Source: a bacterium
Lineage (GTDB): Bacteria; Fidelibacterota; Marinisomatia; Marinisomatales; JAHJCW01
Assembly: GCA_018812885.1 (NCBI GenBank)
Contig: JAHJCW010000137.1
Location: 1-11,340 of the forward strand
Length of the DNA: 11,340 nucleotides
Reading direction: 5' to 3'
Part shown: positions 1-6,659 of the stretch, piece by piece
Layout: every line of letters begins with the position of its first letter
Numbering within the stretch: position 1 is the stretch's first letter
Made by a program: the position numbers and the translations under genes
The notes under the pieces: generated by a model
Database searches by the model: none
What the model was told of the DNA's origin: nothing
What the model saw: only the letters and a program-made list of their open reading frames with translations

Positions 1-240
1 ATCTTCTTTCTTTTTTTCCGGTTTTTCTTTTTCTTTAGTTATTGAGTCACCCACATCTTTAATCTCTTTTTTAGCTCCGTCGACGGCACCTTTGAACTCA
101 CGAATTCCTTCTCCTAAGCCTCTCGCCAATCCAGGTAACCGTTTTGCACCAAACAGCAACAAAAGAACAAATATTATTATTATTATTTCAGTGTAACCTA
201 TCATACCAAACACTACATTTACTGTTCCATAACTTTGCAT
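1..240 (-). CDS. tatA: Twin-arginine translocase subunit TatA/TatE family (3' end cut by window edge)
   Basis: I translated 80 codons from the ATG at 240 to the left edge; no stop is reached, so the C-terminus is missing. The layout is that of TatA: a short N-terminus, one hydrophobic helix (about residues 16-30, GYTEIIIIIFVLLLFGAKR), the conserved Phe-Gly hinge, an amphipathic helix (LPGLARGLGEGIREFK), then a Lys/Glu-rich hydrophilic tail. TatA subunits oligomerise in the inner membrane to form the pore that exports folded twin-arginine proteins with TatC. An AGGAG six bases upstream (247-251) supports the ATG at 240. An in-frame ATG at 204 would give the more usual short N-terminus but has no such site. 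Five consecutive ATA codons encode the Ile run in the helix. No TatC or TatB is visible, so it may lie beyond the edge. TatA and TatE cannot be told apart here. Confidence 0.92.
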   Translation of the reverse strand, partial: MQSYGTVNVVFGMIGYTEIIIIIFVLLLLFGAKRLPGLARGLGEGIREFKGAVDGAKKEIKDVGDSITKEKEKPEKKKED

Positions 241-288
241 TTTAAACTCCTAAAATTCTATTGAATTCACCTTATGATACTTTTTGAA
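241..288 (-). other. Longest intergenic gap (48 bases)
   Basis: This spacer between the DUF4321-like gene and tatA is the only gap over 20 bases in the window. It holds the tatA Shine-Dalgarno and a weak 6-bp inverted repeat (AATTCA at 264-269 against TGAATT at 285-290, 15-base loop) whose right arm runs into the upstream stop codon. There is no GC-rich stem with a following T-run and no convincing promoter. I read it as a spacer with possible RNA structure only. Confidence 0.4.
247..251 (-). promoter_or_regulatory. Shine-Dalgarno site of tatA
   Basis: AGGAG on the minus strand, six bases before the ATG at 240. It is the clearest ribosome binding site in the window and decides the tatA start in favour of 240 over the internal ATG at 204. 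Most other genes here have weak or no such site. Confidence 0.7.
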
Positions 289-576
289 TTAACGTAAAAA
301 TCTTAAAAAATAATAAGCTGTAGCTAGGCCAATCAAACTTGTAAAATTTAAGGCAATTGACAGACCAAATTTAAAAGTAACTATAATTAAATCTAATACA
401 ATTACACCTGATTCATTTCCAACTAAACCTGCGAGATCAAAGCTTACACCTAATAAGAAAAAATCTTTAACAACTCCTTCCGGTAGTATCCATCCTAATA
501 GACTCCCTATCAATGAACCAATCATCGCTCCGGTAACTAGACCTAATGTTATATATCCCCATAATCGTTTCTTCAT
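289..576 (-). CDS. Small DUF4321-like integral membrane protein (95 aa)
   Basis: A 95-residue hydrophobic protein of unknown function. It begins KKRLWG, followed by a glycine-rich transmembrane helix (about residues 8-31) with GxxxG-type packing (GAMIGSLIGSLLGW). A middle stretch with LLGVSFDLAGL leads to a second strongly hydrophobic region (about 59-92) that ends in basic FLRFLR. The GSLLG opening, the central amphipathic part and the closing helix with terminal Arg match my recollection of the DUF4321 family of short bacterial membrane proteins; this is pattern memory, not a search. The ATG at 576 lies two bases after the pssA stop, and an AAGGAGAG inside the pssA 3' end (588-595) can serve as its ribosome binding site. 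Its place between phospholipid synthesis and Tat genes suggests an envelope role, but no function can be assigned. Confidence 0.7.
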   Translation of the reverse strand: MKKRLWGYITLGLVTGAMIGSLIGSLLGWILPEGVVKDFFLLGVSFDLAGLVGNESGVIVLDLIIVTFKFGLSIALNFTSLIGLATAYYFLRFLR

Positions 577-578
577 AT

Positions 579-1349
579 CTAATTAATCTCTCCTTGAAAA
601 GATGATAATCTATCCTTTGTCAATTCCAACCTATCAGGTTTAATAATCCAATTTATCAAGCTCCAAAATACATATAAAATTAAAGCAGGAAATAAAATTA
701 GACCTTGCCAAATAATTACACTGATAAATACAATAATTGCGAGACTTAATCGTATATTATTTATAAATCCTCTTTTAAATGACATAAAAGGAATCTTTCC
801 AAATTTTATCGGACTAATCATAGCAAATCCTAACGTAATAGCTAAAGCTAATGCTATTCTCGGATCTCCATTTGTTCCGAATCTCTGATTTGTGAAAAGA
901 ACAAATCCAAATATAATAAGAGCATATAAAGGTGTTGTTAATCCTGTAAAATAAGAACTTGGTCCTTTATCAGAAATTAAGTTGAATTTTGCTAATCTAA
1001 TGGTTCCAAAAAACAATGGCATAAAACTCAGAATTACAGCGATAATAGGATATAACCCATCAACCCATGTCATATAAATTAAGACTGAAGATGTAGTACA
1101 AAATGAAATTGTATCGGCAAATGAATCAAATTCGGTTCCAAAAGTTGACTCAATTCCCAAAGCTCGAGCTAATTTGCCATCGAAGGCATCCAAAATTCCC
1201 GCCATAAATACACACCATGCTGCGCGAATTGGATCACCTGAAATAATTAGAGTTATCGCGGAAAAACCAAAAAACATATTAAAAACAGTAAAAATATTAG
1301 GAATAAAACGTTTATTTATATGTTTACGAACGATTTGTTTATTTCTCAT
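579..1349 (-). CDS. pssA: CDP-diacylglycerol-serine O-phosphatidyltransferase
   Basis: This 256-residue multi-pass membrane enzyme makes phosphatidylserine from CDP-diacylglycerol and L-serine, releasing CMP; it is the committed step to phosphatidylethanolamine. The complete CDP-alcohol phosphotransferase signature is present: D54-x2-D57-G58-x2-A61-R62-x8-G71-x3-D75-x3-D79, with all four metal-binding or catalytic aspartates. The start RFIPNIFTVFNMFFGF is typical of the membrane-bound (Bacillus-type) PssA, not the E. coli phospholipase D-like enzyme. Further hydrophobic helices follow at about 85-116, 137-152, 165-180 and 198-236, and a short polar tail ends the protein. The ATG at 1349 overlaps the psd stop by 11 bases, so the two consecutive pathway enzymes are probably translationally coupled. 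Related CDP-alcohol phosphotransferases use glycerol phosphate or inositol phosphate; the psd neighbour makes serine the best substrate. Confidence 0.95.
   Translation of the reverse strand: MRNKQIVRKHINKRFIPNIFTVFNMFFGFSAITLIISGDPIRAAWCVFMAGILDAFDGKLARALGIESTFGTEFDSFADTISFCTTSSVLIYMTWVDGLYPIIAVILSFMPLFFGTIRLAKFNLISDKGPSSYFTGLTTPLYALIIFGFVLFTNQRFGTNGDPRIALALAITLGFAMISPIKFGKIPFMSFKRGFINNIRLSLAIIVFISVIIWQGLILFPALILYVFWSLINWIIKPDRLELTKDRLSSFQGEIN
588..595 (-). promoter_or_regulatory. Shine-Dalgarno-like site for the DUF4321-like gene, inside the pssA 3' end
   Basis: AAGGAGAG on the minus strand, with its last base 11 bases before the ATG at 576. It is encoded within the last codons of pssA (Gln-Gly-Glu), so the two genes probably share one message. 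The spacing is somewhat long, so its use is likely but not certain. Confidence 0.5.
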
Positions 1350-1986
1350 TTATAAAATTTCCAATAATAGTTTCTGAACCAACTACGCGCTGTCCTACCT
1401 TTACAAGCACCTTTACTGAGGGGGGAAATATAACATCTGTGCGTGAACCAAACATAATAAATCCTAATCTGTCACCCTTGTTCATATTCTCACCCTTTTT
1501 TGCATAACATAAAATTCGGCGTGCAATCATTCCGGCAATTTGTTTGACCTTAATAATGCCTAGCGTTGTATCAAATATAGTAGTCGTTTGCTCATTAACA
1601 TCTGCAGCATTATGCTGAAAAGCAGAGACAAATTGTCCATTTTTATGAGTAACAGAGATAACTTTTCCTTTAATAGGAACTCTATTTGCATGAACATCAA
1701 AAACATTAAGAAATATAGAGATTAATTTGGAATTTTCGCCAACATCCGGATCATTTATTGTTGTAACAGCGGTAACCTTTCCGTCTGCCGGTGATATGAT
1801 AATGTCATCTCCTTCAGGAATTTTACGATCAGGATCACGGAAAAAATTTAAACTAAATACCAATAATATTGAAAATATACCGGCGATTATCGGTAGCATA
1901 GCAATTTTAATGAATAAACTGATAAAAAATAATATCGATGTTACAATTAACAATATGCTTAATATTTTTCTACCTTCCGGAGCCAT
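1339..1986 (-). CDS. psd: Phosphatidylserine decarboxylase (compact form, proenzyme)
   Basis: A 215-residue pyruvoyl-dependent enzyme that decarboxylates phosphatidylserine to phosphatidylethanolamine at the inner membrane. N-terminal hydrophobic segments (about residues 9-47) anchor it. Then come LNFFRDP, the SPADGKV motif with D68, and FDVHANRVP with H99; these fit the Asp and His of the self-processing triad. The autocleavage site is FGS at 179-181, so S181 would become the pyruvoyl group of the small alpha chain (about 35 residues). This is the short form common in Bacteroidota and other groups, without the long N-terminus of E. coli Psd; related archaeal-type enzymes act on archaetidylserine. 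The ATG at 1986 lies five bases after the htrA stop with a weak AAGG upstream. It precedes pssA in the transcript although it acts second in the pathway. Confidence 0.94.
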   Translation of the reverse strand: MAPEGRKILSILLIVTSILFFISLFIKIAMLPIIAGIFSILLVFSLNFFRDPDRKIPEGDDIIISPADGKVTAVTTINDPDVGENSKLISIFLNVFDVHANRVPIKGKVISVTHKNGQFVSAFQHNAADVNEQTTTIFDTTLGIIKVKQIAGMIARRILCYAKKGENMNKGDRLGFIMFGSRTDVIFPPSVKVLVKVGQRVVGSETIIGNFINEK

Positions 1987-1991
1987 AATTA

Positions 1992-3104
1992 TTAACCTTG
2001 ATTTGAATGGGCAAGTTTTAAAATAACATTTTGATATTCGCCATTACGATAAATACGTAATTTTAGTTTATCGCCGGGGCGCAAATCATTCGTTCTTATT
2101 ACATCAGCAATATCATACATGGAATTAACCAGAATTCCATTCACCGAAACAATTATATCCGCTGTTTTAATACCAGCATTTTCTGCTGCACTTTTGGGCT
2201 TAACATCTACTATAATTGTTCCATTACTAAATGGAATATTAAGATACTTAGCAAGTCTGCTGTTCAAAGGTTGTGCTTCAATTCCGATTGCAACATCACG
2301 GTCAATTTTGCCGTAATTCTGCAGTTCAGCGGCAATAGCTCGTGCTTTTTTTATCGGAATAGCGAAGCCAATCCCGATTGAACCTTCAGAATAAGTTGAT
2401 CCGGAAAATATAAAAGTGTTTATTGCGATAACTTGTCCGATACTATTCACCAAGGGACCACCACTATTCCCCGGATTTATTGCGGCATCGGTCTGTATCA
2501 TATCTTGGTATACCCTACCAGATGATTCCATGGTTCCAAAATTCATATTTACAGCGCTGATAATTCCGGCAGTTGCGGTAGGTTCATTATTAACGTCAAA
2601 TAAACCAAATGGATTACCTAAAGCAATCACCCATTCTCCTATAATGAGATCATCAGAATTACCAAGCTCTGCATAAGGGAAATTGTGTCCATCCAACTTT
2701 AATAATGCTAAATCAGTTAATTTATCGGTCCCAATTATTTCTGCCGAATACTCCTTCCCACCTGGTAAAGTAACAACAATTTCAAGCGCATTTTCTATAA
2801 CATGATGATTAGTTATTACGTAACCCTCGGAACTTATTACTACACCGGAACCGGTGCTTTTCACACGTTCACGATGTAGTTCGTTTGGAAACATATATCT
2901 AAAAAAAGGATCGTTAAAATAGGAGTTCGTTGAATATTCTTTTAACTGTATAACATTGATACTAGCAATAGCAGGACTTACTTTAGCAATTGCTCTAGTA
3001 ATGGCAGATTCTCTCGACTGGTTAATGGAATTCTGCGAATTGATTCCAGGTGTTAAAACCAAGAATAAAAATCCAATTATTAATAATTTAGTTCTATTAA
3101 TCAT
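1992..3104 (-). CDS. HtrA/Deg-family trypsin-like serine protease with one PDZ domain
   Basis: A periplasmic quality-control protease of about 370 residues from the ATG at 3104. Residues 1-23 form a signal peptide (MINRTK, a hydrophobic core, then INS before QNS). The protease domain carries the complete triad: H101 in TNHHVIENA, D131 in LTDLALLKL and S214 in NPGNSGGPLVN. One PDZ domain follows at about 270-365, with NGTIIVDVKPKSAAENAGIK and GDKLKLRIYRNG. A single PDZ resembles DegS or the HhoA/HtrA single-PDZ proteins more than two-PDZ DegP; unlike DegS it has no retained membrane anchor unless the signal is uncleaved. The reading frame extends to a TTG at 3116, but the ATG gives a cleaner signal peptide and an 8-base overlap with the truA stop, with GGGA eight bases upstream. 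HtrA proteases degrade misfolded envelope proteins; I see no sigma-E-like regulator nearby. Confidence 0.93.
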   Translation of the reverse strand: MINRTKLLIIGFLFLVLTPGINSQNSINQSRESAITRAIAKVSPAIASINVIQLKEYSTNSYFNDPFFRYMFPNELHRERVKSTGSGVVISSEGYVITNHHVIENALEIVVTLPGGKEYSAEIIGTDKLTDLALLKLDGHNFPYAELGNSDDLIIGEWVIALGNPFGLFDVNNEPTATAGIISAVNMNFGTMESSGRVYQDMIQTDAAINPGNSGGPLVNSIGQVIAINTFIFSGSTYSEGSIGIGFAIPIKKARAIAAELQNYGKIDRDVAIGIEAQPLNSRLAKYLNIPFSNGTIIVDVKPKSAAENAGIKTADIIVSVNGILVNSMYDIADVIRTNDLRPGDKLKLRIYRNGEYQNVILKLAHSNQG

Positions 3105-3828
3105 AATCAATCCCAATTAATATTAATCCTTCCGGTGGTGCCTTGAATATTTTTACATTTTTTTGCGGATTACTCAACAAATCTTCAAAATACTTTAATG
3201 ATATTTTACCTTGTGCCCCAGCTACCATTGTACCTACTAAATATCTTACCATATGATGTAAAAACCGGCTCCCGCAAACGTTAAATGTAAGCATATTATT
3301 TGACTCAATCCACTCAGATTGATAAATACTACACAATGTGTTATCCAGCTTAATATTTAATTTAGAAAATGAAAGAAAATCGTGCGTACCTATAATTTTT
3401 TTTGCGAAAATATCCAATTTAGATTTTTCAATTTTTCCAATTAGCCATGCTTGGTTTTTAAACAATAAATTTTTACTCAAATAGCATTGATACTGATAAT
3501 ATCTTTTCTTTGCTGAAAATCTAGCGTGAAATTCAGCTCCAGTTTGCACTACATCGACTATCTTTATATCATTTGGTAATCTTGCGTTTAATGCATTTAG
3601 CAATTGAGTGTTTTTTAAATTTGTATCTAAATCAAAATGCGCTACTTGTGCAAAGGCGTGAACGCCGGTATCGGTTCTACCAGCACCTATAACTTTTACT
3701 CTTTTGTTCTCGTTTAATGGTGCTAAGGCAATTTCTATTTCCTTTTGTATTGTACGCTTATGCGATTGCATTTGCCAGCCAAAGTAATTAGTGCCATCAT
3801 ATTGTATTGTTATTTTATAACGCGACAT
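3097..3828 (-). CDS. truA: tRNA pseudouridine(38-40) synthase
   Basis: A cytoplasmic 243-residue enzyme that isomerises uridines 38, 39 and 40 of the tRNA anticodon stem. The family landmarks appear in order: the YDGTNYFGWQ start, the catalytic motif GAGRTDTGVHA with D53 as nucleophile, ARFSAKKRYYQY (about 102-113), GTHDFLSFSK (147-156), the FLHHMVRYLVGT helix (189-200) and the closing APPEGL (230-235). Length fits the family. The ATG at 3828 overlaps the stop of the upstream EcfT-like gene by 14 bases, and no Shine-Dalgarno is visible, so it may depend on translational coupling. In Bacillota an ecfA1-ecfA2-ecfT-truA order is well known. Here only the ecfT-truA part is present. Confidence 0.97.
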   Translation of the reverse strand: MSRYKITIQYDGTNYFGWQMQSHKRTIQKEIEIALAPLNENKRVKVIGAGRTDTGVHAFAQVAHFDLDTNLKNTQLLNALNARLPNDIKIVDVVQTGAEFHARFSAKKRYYQYQCYLSKNLLFKNQAWLIGKIEKSKLDIFAKKIIGTHDFLSFSKLNIKLDNTLCSIYQSEWIESNNMLTFNVCGSRFLHHMVRYLVGTMVAGAQGKISLKYFEDLLSNPQKNVKIFKAPPEGLILIGIDYD

Positions 3829-4537
3829 GTTGATTTAATAGAGTATATCCAGAAATAATGATTATTATTAAAATTACGTCACTTATTTTGAAGAGTACCG
3901 GGTTGGCAACTCCACGCGGGATTTGGTTTCCATATCCTCTCTGTTGCATGATGTTAGCTGTGTTTTCCGCTTTTCGATAACTTTGAAGAATCATTCCAGG
4001 TAAATCATTTGCAACTGATTTAATCTGCTCCCATTTGTTTGCTGATGAGGTTAATCCTAACGCTTTTTTTGATCGACTCATTGCTTGCCATTCTCTTTGA
4101 AAGGTAGGATAAAATCGTAGTGTTAATTCCAAAAACATAAATATATCCTCTACCCATCTCCATTTTAAATTCAATTTTGACCAAATTGATCGGATTGATA
4201 AAACTAAGTTTTGCTTCTTTGATATTTCAAGATAGAATGCCATCACAATTACTAATAATAATAATTTACTTATTGCAAATCCCGCTTCATTTATTATCAT
4301 CGTCCATGTGGAATCTGTAAAAACAAACGAAATTAATAGGTAAATAATTAGCATTATTGGAAAAAACAGAAAAAACGGTTTAACATGTTTATAAGCTGAT
4401 TTAAAATGAGTTCTATTTAATAGTATCAGCAGAATACATAATATATAATAAATCATCAAACCATTCCAAGTTTCACTAAGAATAGTGGAAAACGCAAAAC
4501 CTAAATAAAATAAAGAAATAACAATTGGATTAACCAT
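3815..4537 (-). CDS. EcfT/CbiQ-like transmembrane component of an ECF transporter (orphan)
   Basis: A 240-residue integral membrane protein from the ATG at 4537. Hydrophobic helices lie near residues 6-20, 26-41, 53-74 and 87-104. A cytoplasmic helical region (about 105-190) follows, and a last helix sits near 218-235. The second coupling motif of EcfT, normally Ala-Arg-Gly, is seen as ENTANIMQQRGYG (QRG at 199-201). The first is degenerate: SRSKKALGL has ALG at 159-161, with Leu where Arg is expected. EcfT links two EcfA ATPases to a substrate-binding S component for vitamin or metal-ion uptake. No ATPase or S component is encoded within the window, so the substrate is unknown. The frame opens with a TTG at 4567 that would overlap the upstream gene by 25 bases; the ATG with AAAAGA just before it and a 5-base gap is preferred. 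The protein sits directly before truA. Confidence 0.8.
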   Translation of the reverse strand: MVNPIVISLFYLGFAFSTILSETWNGLMIYYILCILLILLNRTHFKSAYKHVKPFFLFFPIMLIIYLLISFVFTDSTWTMIINEAGFAISKLLLLVIVMAFYLEISKKQNLVLSIRSIWSKLNLKWRWVEDIFMFLELTLRFYPTFQREWQAMSRSKKALGLTSSANKWEQIKSVANDLPGMILQSYRKAENTANIMQQRGYGNQIPRGVANPVLFKISDVILIIIIISGYTLLNQHVAL

Positions 4538-4542
4538 TCTTT

Positions 4543-5181
4543 TTATAGATTCAATTGAATAGAACAAACCAAACTGTAATGATTAGGATTGATGTATGAT
4601 GAAAATTCAACTTTTTCATTTAACGAAATATTTTTTAAATAATACACATCAATTGCTGAAATGATGTGGTTAAGTACTATTCCACCAATAAAAAATTTGC
4701 CAACTAATTTCAATCGGTCACTTTCTATTCGCAAATCTTCAAATTCTTTTCGCTTGTTTATCGTGTCCCAATCCCAATCCCAATTTGCTTCATTAGGATA
4801 TAAATTGTCAAACTCACGCCATCTTAAATGTTCATCATTATAATCAATTTGTGAATCGTAGTTTCCAATATCCACCCAAAATTGATGATTTTTTCCATCG
4901 ATGATTACATTAGCGTGTTCAGCTGCAATTGCCTGATAAGTTGTCGTTTTATTATGAGACTTAACAAAACTAAAAGTTGTTAGCGCCAAACCGATAATTT
5001 CTGTAGTAAAGAAAAAATTTCCGCGTGAACATTTATTTAATTCGTATTCACCCCAACCCGGTAAAATGGCTGATTTAATGGTTGGTGGAATTTTAGATGC
5101 TATTTTCAATCCACCCTGCGCGAAACTAATATTAATTGTAGTTAAAACAATTAATATGATTATTTTGTACGATTTATCCAT
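4543..5181 (-). CDS. Uncharacterised exported/membrane protein, DUF5683-like
   Basis: A 212-residue protein from the ATG at 5181, function unknown. It begins with a good signal peptide: MDKSYK, a hydrophobic core, then ISFA before QGG, cut near residue 21. A KSAILPGWGEYELNK motif (36-50) is followed by a hydrophobic helix (about 56-72), a long polar loop (about 75-160) rich in Asp, Asn and aromatic residues, and a second hydrophobic segment (160-183, FFIGGIVLNHIISAIDVYY). This ILPGxG, helix, loop, helix, AxDxxY layout resembles the DUF5683 family common in Bacteroidota and relatives; I recognise it from pattern only. The loop holds WDWDWD, encoded by three tandem hexanucleotides. The reading frame starts 12 codons earlier at 5217, but that start would bury the signal peptide, so the internal ATG is chosen. 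It overlaps the lnt stop by 22 bases. No Shine-Dalgarno is seen. Confidence 0.6.
   Translation of the reverse strand: MDKSYKIIILIVLTTINISFAQGGLKIASKIPPTIKSAILPGWGEYELNKCSRGNFFFTTEIIGLALTTFSFVKSHNKTTTYQAIAAEHANVIIDGKNHQFWVDIGNYDSQIDYNDEHLRWREFDNLYPNEANWDWDWDTINKRKEFEDLRIESDRLKLVGKFFIGGIVLNHIISAIDVYYLKNISLNEKVEFSSYINPNHYSLVCSIQLNL
4766..4783 (-). repeat. Three tandem hexanucleotide repeats coding WDWDWD
   Basis: TCCCAA occurs three times in a row on the plus strand (TTGGGA on the minus strand), within the DUF5683-like gene. Read in frame it gives alternating Trp and Asp in the polar loop. The unit is a multiple of three, so gain or loss of copies would change protein length without a frameshift. 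Three copies is short and may be chance. Confidence 0.6.
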
Positions 5182-6659
5182 GCTGAAGTAAATATTATTA
5201 AAGAAATTATAATACACAAAACGGCGAATATTTCACCATATTTGGTATAAAAAGTCAAATTTTGTATAGGTAAAATATCAGCAATTATAATTGCCTCATT
5301 TCCTAAAGGAATTTTTTGCTGCACAATCCCAATTGGATTTATCACACCCGAAATACCGGTATTAGCACATCTTACTATGGGGACTCTATTTTCGACTGCA
5401 CGCAATCGTGCTAATTCAAAGTGCTGATAAGGACCTGCCGAATTTCCTAACCACCCGTCATTGGCTTGAATTGTTATAAACTGCGCTCCATTTTTTATAA
5501 AATTTCTAACTGCTTTTGGCATACTTGATTCATAACAAATTAGATTAGAAAACTTGACTGAGTCTAATTCAAAAACTGTGTATTCTTTACCTGAAGTAAA
5601 GTTACCCTGACCAAAATTTAACTTTTTTAATGTAGGAAATTTTTCTGATAACGGAATGTATTCGGCAAATGGTACTAAATGAATCTTATTGTACATTTTT
5701 ATACTATCATCCGGTTTAATGAATATCGTGCTATTATAATATATTTTTTCTCCATCACTATTAATAATTCTATCCACAGTACCCGACAATAATGGGACAT
5801 TGAATTTTGCTAATTTTGTTGTAATAGGTCTTCGTCTAAGACTTGACAACCGTAAATATGTCGGTACTGCGGATTCCGGCCATAACACCAAATCAGGATT
5901 CAGGTTAAGTGCGGAATCAAGCAAATCATGCATTAATGCAAAATTCTGTTCTCGAGATTCAGGGTCCCATTTTTCATCAGGATTAATGTTCGGCTGTGTA
6001 ATTGCTATCGTCACCGGATGCGTTTTTATATCATCAATAGTATTAATTCGAATAATTCCAAAACTAAATACTAATAAAAATACCAAACTAGTAAATATTA
6101 AATATTTGCGTTTATCCTTAGATATTATGGCTAAATAAAAACCAATATTAATTAATATTATCCAAAAAGAGATTCCGTAACTGCCGGTAATGTCGGCAAT
6201 TTGAATTAGAGGTAAGTACACAGTTTGGGTAAGTGCTAAATTAATCCATGGAAATCCTAAAGCTCCTAAACTTCTTAAAAATTCCATTGTCACCCAAACA
6301 AAAGGCAAAGCAATTAGTCCTTGGGAACTTCTTTTTTCAATAGATGATACAAAATATCCCAATCCCGCCCAAAATATTCCAAGATATAAAACCGCTCCTA
6401 CTAGGGATGCGAAAACCGGAAGAAATCCGGCTCCACTATTGAATCCAATCCAATAAAGTGAAATAAAATTAGCAGTTATTGATGCTAAAAATGCGAGTCG
6501 TGCTGCTTGACCGGATTTAACATTCAATATAACATGTATTAAGGGAATTAATCCAAACCAAGCAAGAAATCCAAGATGAAGAGGTGGATATGATAACCCT
6601 ATTAAAACTCCCGATAGGAGAGCTAACTGCCAATGCGGTCGTTTTAGAATACTATCCAT
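5160..6659 (-). CDS. lnt: Apolipoprotein N-acyltransferase
   Basis: This inner-membrane enzyme adds the third acyl chain, from a phospholipid, to the N-terminal cysteine of lipoproteins; it marks a Gram-negative envelope. Residues number about 499 from the ATG at 6659. The N-terminal half (about 10-205) is a bundle of transmembrane helices. A periplasmic nitrilase-like domain (about 215-460) has the complete triad: E262 in LVLWPESAVP, K325 in MYNKIHLVPFAEYIP and C375 in NLICYESSMP. One last helix lies near 475-495. The order and spacing match E. coli Lnt E267, K335 and C387. The frame extends to a TTG at 6674, but the ATG at 6659 gives the usual short start before the first helix and overlaps the ruvX stop by 8 bases. 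Lnt uses phosphatidylethanolamine as acyl donor in E. coli, which is what psd and pssA downstream would supply. Confidence 0.96.
   Translation of the reverse strand: MDSILKRPHWQLALLSGVLIGLSYPPLHLGFLAWFGLIPLIHVILNVKSGQAARLAFLASITANFISLYWIGFNSGAGFLPVFASLVGAVLYLGIFWAGLGYFVSSIEKRSSQGLIALPFVWVTMEFLRSLGALGFPWINLALTQTVYLPLIQIADITGSYGISFWIILINIGFYLAIISKDKRKYLIFTSLVFLLVFSFGIIRINTIDDIKTHPVTIAITQPNINPDEKWDPESREQNFALMHDLLDSALNLNPDLVLWPESAVPTYLRLSSLRRRPITTKLAKFNVPLLSGTVDRIINSDGEKIYYNSTIFIKPDDSIKMYNKIHLVPFAEYIPLSEKFPTLKKLNFGQGNFTSGKEYTVFELDSVKFSNLICYESSMPKAVRNFIKNGAQFITIQANDGWLGNSAGPYQHFELARLRAVENRVPIVRCANTGISGVINPIGIVQQKIPLGNEAIIIADILPIQNLTFYTKYGEIFAVLCIIISLIIFTSAWINRTK

Noticed and set aside
1..36. Polypyrimidine tract at the left edge as a possible regulatory or low-complexity element
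   Set aside because: Read on the minus strand it is the Lys/Glu-rich tail of TatA, which explains the composition.
264..290. Inverted repeat AATTCA/TGAATT as a possible terminator before tatA
   Set aside because: The stem is six AT-rich base pairs with a 15-base loop and no following T-run, and the right arm overlaps a stop codon. It is too weak for an intrinsic terminator.
1174..2676. Plus-strand open frames at 1174-1377, 1727-2026, 2119-2316 and 2416-2676
   Set aside because: They lie wholly or almost wholly opposite pssA, psd and htrA, show no family motif or credible start context, and look like antisense shadows of conserved genes.
4661..6138. Plus-strand open frames at 4661-4843 and 5800-6138
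   Set aside because: Both are antisense to the DUF5683-like gene and lnt. Their translations show no domain, signal peptide or ribosome binding site.
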